Of a stretch of 64,000 nt of DNA, positions 61,313 through 64,000 are shown piece after piece. Below the pieces are notes generated by a model. That model was not told where the DNA came from, made no database searches, and saw only the letters and a program-made list of their open reading frames with translations. The position numbers were made by a program, and so were the translations under genes. The first letter of the stretch is position 1, and every line of letters starts with the position of its first letter. The stretch is from an uncultured Bacilli bacterium (GTDB lineage: Bacteria > Bacillota_I > Bacilli_A > RF39 > UBA660), in the NCBI GenBank assembly GCA_944329425.1, contig CALVIG010000006.1:1-64000 (forward strand), written 5' to 3'.

Positions 61313-61996
61313 ATGGAAAATAATCAAGAAAACTTTGAAGCATTAAAAAAATTTAACGTCAATTACACGTATAAATTTGTTTTGAACACGAAAGAAACAC
61401 TTATATTTGATGTTAATCCTCAGGTAATTTATAATTTATGTGGTTTTAACTTTAGCGCAAAAAGCCATACCGAAGGTAAAGTTAAATTAGAAAAAAGAAG
61501 AGAAAAAACGTATGATAGTCAAATGCTTTATAAATTTAGTTTGATAAAAAAAACTAGGTATTTTTCTGGCGCTAAATTATTTTTCGTTGTTTTTGATCCG
61601 GAGTTTAAAGATGGTTACGTGGACTTAATTTTTAGGCAAGGTAAACACTTTATTGCGTTAAAAACGGATTTAACAATTGATCCATTTAATTATGAGTTAA
61701 TTAATTCTGTTTTATACCGTGATCGCATCAATCAAAACGAAACTTACTTAAGTTTACAAGATGTGTATGAAGTAAAAGACTTTGACGATCTTTTATGCGG
61801 TAAAACGGTTGCGTACCCAATTCATTGTTATTCTGATGAATTTTGGGGAAAATATGATAAAAAGTACGTTGAGTTTTTGGCAAGAAAAGCAAAACAGTTT
61901 TCGAATGCATATGGAGCAAAACTTGATGTATCAAAAGATGAAAGAATTAAAAACGCGAAAAAAACTAAAGCTAAGGTATTAATACCAAAGCGATAA
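61313..61996 (+). CDS. Hypothetical protein, possibly nuclease-like
   Basis: 227 residues. ATG 61313 is chosen (AAGGGATG about 9 nt upstream); earlier in-frame starts lie inside nifJ or its terminator. No signal peptide. Residues 10-60 (YTYKFVLNTKETLIFDVNP, then NLCGFNFSAKSHTEGK) are beta strands with a conserved-looking GFNF...H; the middle is strand-rich, the end basic (KNAKKTKAKVLIPKR). It faintly resembles short phage-type nuclease-like domains (PBECR group), but I cannot support that from motifs. It has its own terminator. Confidence 0.6.
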   Translation: MENNQENFEALKKFNVNYTYKFVLNTKETLIFDVNPQVIYNLCGFNFSAKSHTEGKVKLEKRREKTYDSQMLYKFSLIKKTRYFSGAKLFFVVFDPEFKDGYVDLIFRQGKHFIALKTDLTIDPFNYELINSVLYRDRINQNETYLSLQDVYEVKDFDDLLCGKTVAYPIHCYSDEFWGKYDKKYVEFLARKAKQFSNAYGAKLDVSKDERIKNAKKTKAKVLIPKR

Positions 61997-62020
61997 AAGG
62001 TTTACAAACAACCTTTTTTT
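61995..62020 (+). terminator. Terminator of the 61313 gene
   Basis: AAAAGGTT-TACAAAC-AACCTTTT then T-run. Confidence 0.8.
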
Positions 62021-62067
62021 ATTTTACTTAAATATTATAATGTTTTATAATTAAATAGGTGATGATA

Positions 62068-63330
62068 ATGGGATTAATACCAATTAAAATAGATGAAATT
62101 TATGAAGCTGAAGTTATTGATTTAGAAAATGAAGCGGCAGGAGTTTGTAAGGTAAAGGGGGTTACCGTTTTCGTGCCTAAAACGCTTGTTGGGGAAAAAA
62201 TAAGGTTTAGAATAACCGAAATAAAAAAGAACTTCGCAAGGGGTAAGTTAATCGAAATACTAAGCCCATCAGAAAAGAGGGTTAAATCATCGTGCCCGTA
62301 TTATGAAGAATGTGGTGGTTGTGATTTAAGACACCAAAGTGATGATGAAAACTTGATTTTTAAAAGAAATAAAGTAATAAAAGCTTTAGAAAAGATAGGA
62401 AAAATTAAAACCGAGGTAAAACCGGTTGTTCCTTCCTTTAAAAACGAGAATTATCGTAATAAGGCGTCTTTCAAAGTAGAAAATGACCGCATAGGTTTTT
62501 ATGGTAGTGGCACGTACCAATTAGTTGATATAAGTTATTGTAAGCTTTTGGAAGATAAAATAAACGATGCATTGCTTATTATTAGAAGTTATTTAAAAAA
62601 TAATAAAAATGAAATAAAAACAATAACGATAAAACTTGGTAATGCTATGGGCGAACTTTTAATTGACGTTTATTCAACGGATTTAAAAGATGAGAAAATA
62701 AAAGATTATTTGATATCAAACGTAAAGGATTTAAAAGTTATCGTGTTTAATGGTAAAACGGTTTATGGTAATGGTTATATTGGTCAAATATGTAATGGGT
62801 TAATGTTTAATTGTTCTTCGGATTCTTTTTTTCAAGTAAATAGTGTTCAAGTAGAACGGTTATATAAAATAGCGATAAAAGAAGCTAAGTTATCAAAAAA
62901 TGACGTTGTTTTAGACTTATATTGTGGAACCGGAACCATCTCATGTATAGTGTCTTCATACGTAAAAAAGGTAATAGGAATAGAAATAGTAGAAGATGCC
63001 GTAATAGATGCTAATTGTAACGCTAGAATAAACGGAATTACAAACTCTCGCTTTATATGCGGAGATGTCGCTAAGGAAATAAGTAAGATAAAAGAAAAAA
63101 TAGACGTTATCTTTGTTGACCCTCCAAGAAAAGGAATTGATAGAAAGGCTATCGCGGTAATGAAAAAAATATTACCTAAAAAAATAGTATATATTTCATG
63201 TAACCCAGTTACTATGGCAAGGGATTTATCATACTTAAATGATTTATACAACGTTAAAGAAGTAACCCCAGTTGATATGTTCCCAAATACTTGTCACGTG
63301 GAATGCGTATGCTTATTAGAGAAGCATTAA
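62068..63330 (+). CDS. 23S rRNA (uracil-5-)-methyltransferase, RlmCD/RumA family
   Basis: SAM-dependent m5U methyltransferase of the TrmA/RumA group. 420 residues; ATG 62068 with AGGTGAT 4 nt upstream. N-terminal TRAM domain (about 1-55), Fe-S cysteines CPYYEECGGCDLRH, then the methyltransferase: SFFQVNSVQ, DLYCGTGTISCIV, FVDPPRKGID, and catalytic Cys in YISCNPVTMARDL. The ending HVECVCLLEKH is typical. In Bacilli the single RlmCD modifies two 23S positions; which sites are used here is unknown. Confidence 0.92.
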   Translation: MGLIPIKIDEIYEAEVIDLENEAAGVCKVKGVTVFVPKTLVGEKIRFRITEIKKNFARGKLIEILSPSEKRVKSSCPYYEECGGCDLRHQSDDENLIFKRNKVIKALEKIGKIKTEVKPVVPSFKNENYRNKASFKVENDRIGFYGSGTYQLVDISYCKLLEDKINDALLIIRSYLKNNKNEIKTITIKLGNAMGELLIDVYSTDLKDEKIKDYLISNVKDLKVIVFNGKTVYGNGYIGQICNGLMFNCSSDSFFQVNSVQVERLYKIAIKEAKLSKNDVVLDLYCGTGTISCIVSSYVKKVIGIEIVEDAVIDANCNARINGITNSRFICGDVAKEISKIKEKIDVIFVDPPRKGIDRKAIAVMKKILPKKIVYISCNPVTMARDLSYLNDLYNVKEVTPVDMFPNTCHVECVCLLEKH

Positions 63331-63670
63331 AACTTTATAAAACAAGGGAAAATCAACTATACACTTGATACTAAAAAAGTTAACAACAGAATTTTATGAA
63401 AAAAACTTAAAAAAATATCTAAAAAGAATTAACACTGAAAGGAAATATTGTTATATCTATAGGATTGGTTGTACATATAGGAAATAATGAAGTGTGGAAA
63501 AATATTGGTAACTTTAACTAAAACAAAAAAATGCCAGATGATATGCATAAAAAGAGAATAGATAAGATTGATGAAACATTTAGATGGATATATTAAAGAA
63601 AGTACGAAATCAGAAATAAAGTATGCTAAAATATGAGGTAAAAAAGTAAATTATCTTGAAAAATAAAATA
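63331..63670 (+). other. Degenerate intergenic stretch
   Basis: About 340 bp with stops in all frames. One plus-strand frame has fragments (VVHIGNNEVWKNIGNFN, stop, KKMPDDMHKKRIDKIDETF, stop) that look like a decayed coding sequence of unknown family. No terminator hairpin, RNA gene or promoter was recognised with confidence. Confidence 0.45.
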
Positions 63671-63684
63671 TAGGAGGTGAAATA

Positions 63685-64000
63685 TTGAAACAAGAACTAG
63701 TTAAAACAAAATTGAATTTGGTAAATAATAAAATTAGTATAATGAGAGTGGGAAATGTTGATTATATATCAATTACAGATTTAGCTCGTTATAAAGATAA
63801 AGATAGAACGGATTATATTATTTAAAACTGGATGAGGACAACAAACAGTTTACTTTTTCTAGGAACGTGGTAATATTTAAATAATGAAAATTTTAATTCC
63901 ATCGAATTCGATGGGTTTAAAAATGAATCAGGAACTAATGCGTTTGTTATGACTCCCAAAAAATGGATTAAAGCAACTAATGCTATTGGAATTGTTTCAA
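63685..64000 (+). pseudogene. KilA-N domain protein, two nonsense codons, runs off the window
   Basis: TTG start at 63685 with TAGGAGGTG 5 nt upstream. The frame reads MKQELVKTKLNL, then VDYISITDLARYKDKDRTDYII, stop TAA (63823-63825), NWMRTTNSLLFLGTW, stop TAA (63871-63873), YLNNENFNSIEFDGFKNE and NAFVMTPKKWIKATNAIGIVS to the window end. This is the KilA-N pattern (NWLRNRNTIEFLGxWE) of phage or mobile-element DNA-binding proteins. Both stops replace positions normally Gln/Glu and need one base change each; the frame is otherwise intact, so the decay is recent. Confidence 0.82.

Noticed and set aside
62847-63251. 134-codon open frame on the minus strand inside the rRNA methyltransferase gene
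   Set aside because: It lies wholly antisense to a well-conserved gene, has no ribosome site of note and a hydrophobic low-complexity product; likewise for other antisense frames across the window.
63685-64000. Stop-codon reassignment (TAA read as Gln)
   Set aside because: All surrounding genes end normally at TAA, TAG or TGA. Only this frame has internal TAA, and it adjoins decayed sequence, so a pseudogene is simpler.

Overview
The window is about 64 kb of AT-rich DNA, densely packed with genes and read with the standard bacterial code: tryptophan is TGG, and recG ends in TGA directly before a terminator. It looks like a chromosomal segment of an uncultured, anaerobic, spore-forming low-GC Firmicute, probably a Bacilli lineage close to the RF39/Mollicutes-related gut bacteria. 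The reasons are a gerA-type spore germination operon, three T-box leaders (Leu, Ser, Tyr), a glmS ribozyme, RNase J-like, YkpA, YebC/YeeI and YmcA homologues, pyruvate:ferredoxin oxidoreductase in place of a visible pyruvate dehydrogenase, and Shine-Dalgarno sites complementary to the Bacilli 16S tail (AGGAGG, and often the shifted form GGTGAT). The lineage is an inference; there is no rRNA gene here to place it.

Layout. 1-0.4 kb: the start of a minus-strand protein built from near-identical 97-codon repeats. 0.5-5 kb: a possible small RNA, a Cu/Zn-SOD-like protein lacking several metal ligands, the gerAA-gerAC-gerAB operon on the minus strand and a second small RNA upstream of it. 5-10 kb: recG, a DUF3419 protein, and glmS behind its ribozyme. 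10-15 kb: a third small RNA, a DUF1292 protein, a repeat protein, two membrane-anchored proteins and a fused MnmL-MnmM tRNA-modification gene. 15-24 kb: Leu T-box, small membrane protein, leuS, two small membrane proteins, then hydrolase-murF-ddl. 24-34 kb: tRNA-Ser(GCT), several envelope proteins, cysE, helD behind an attenuator-like leader, and an ABC-F ATPase. 34-40 kb: yebC family, a Ser T-box operon ending in serS, and a small regulon of an NrtR-type Nudix regulator. 40-49 kb: tdk, a GH3 glycosidase, the overlapping pair murL-murD, a sigma-region-2-like repeat protein, miaB-ymcA. 49-64 kb: Tyr T-box and tyrS, a degenerate RNase J, a J-domain/LysM-like membrane protein, typA, two tandem HipA/CtkA-like kinases, nifJ, an rRNA uracil methyltransferase, and a decayed region ending in a KilA-N pseudogene.

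How the genes work together. Cell-wall precursor supply is the strongest theme: GlmS makes glucosamine-6-phosphate, MurD/MurL appear to install D-glutamate by ligating L-Glu and then epimerising it, and Ddl and a membrane-anchored MurF finish the peptide. Translation is the second theme: three T-box-controlled synthetases, MiaB, MnmL-MnmM and TypA. A compact regulatory unit has an NrtR-type repressor, two copies of the 15-bp palindrome GTGTAAAAAATACAC, a histidine phosphatase and a P-loop kinase-CYTH fusion.

Most notable: the MurL-MurD pair in a Firmicute; the NrtR/P-loop-CYTH regulon; two or three small RNAs with a common plan (5' hairpins, linker, terminator), two of which have C-rich linkers able to pair with start regions in this same window; promoters nested inside the terminators of upstream genes; and tandem HipA-like kinases without a HipB partner. 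No CRISPR array, insertion sequence, rRNA or replication origin was seen.
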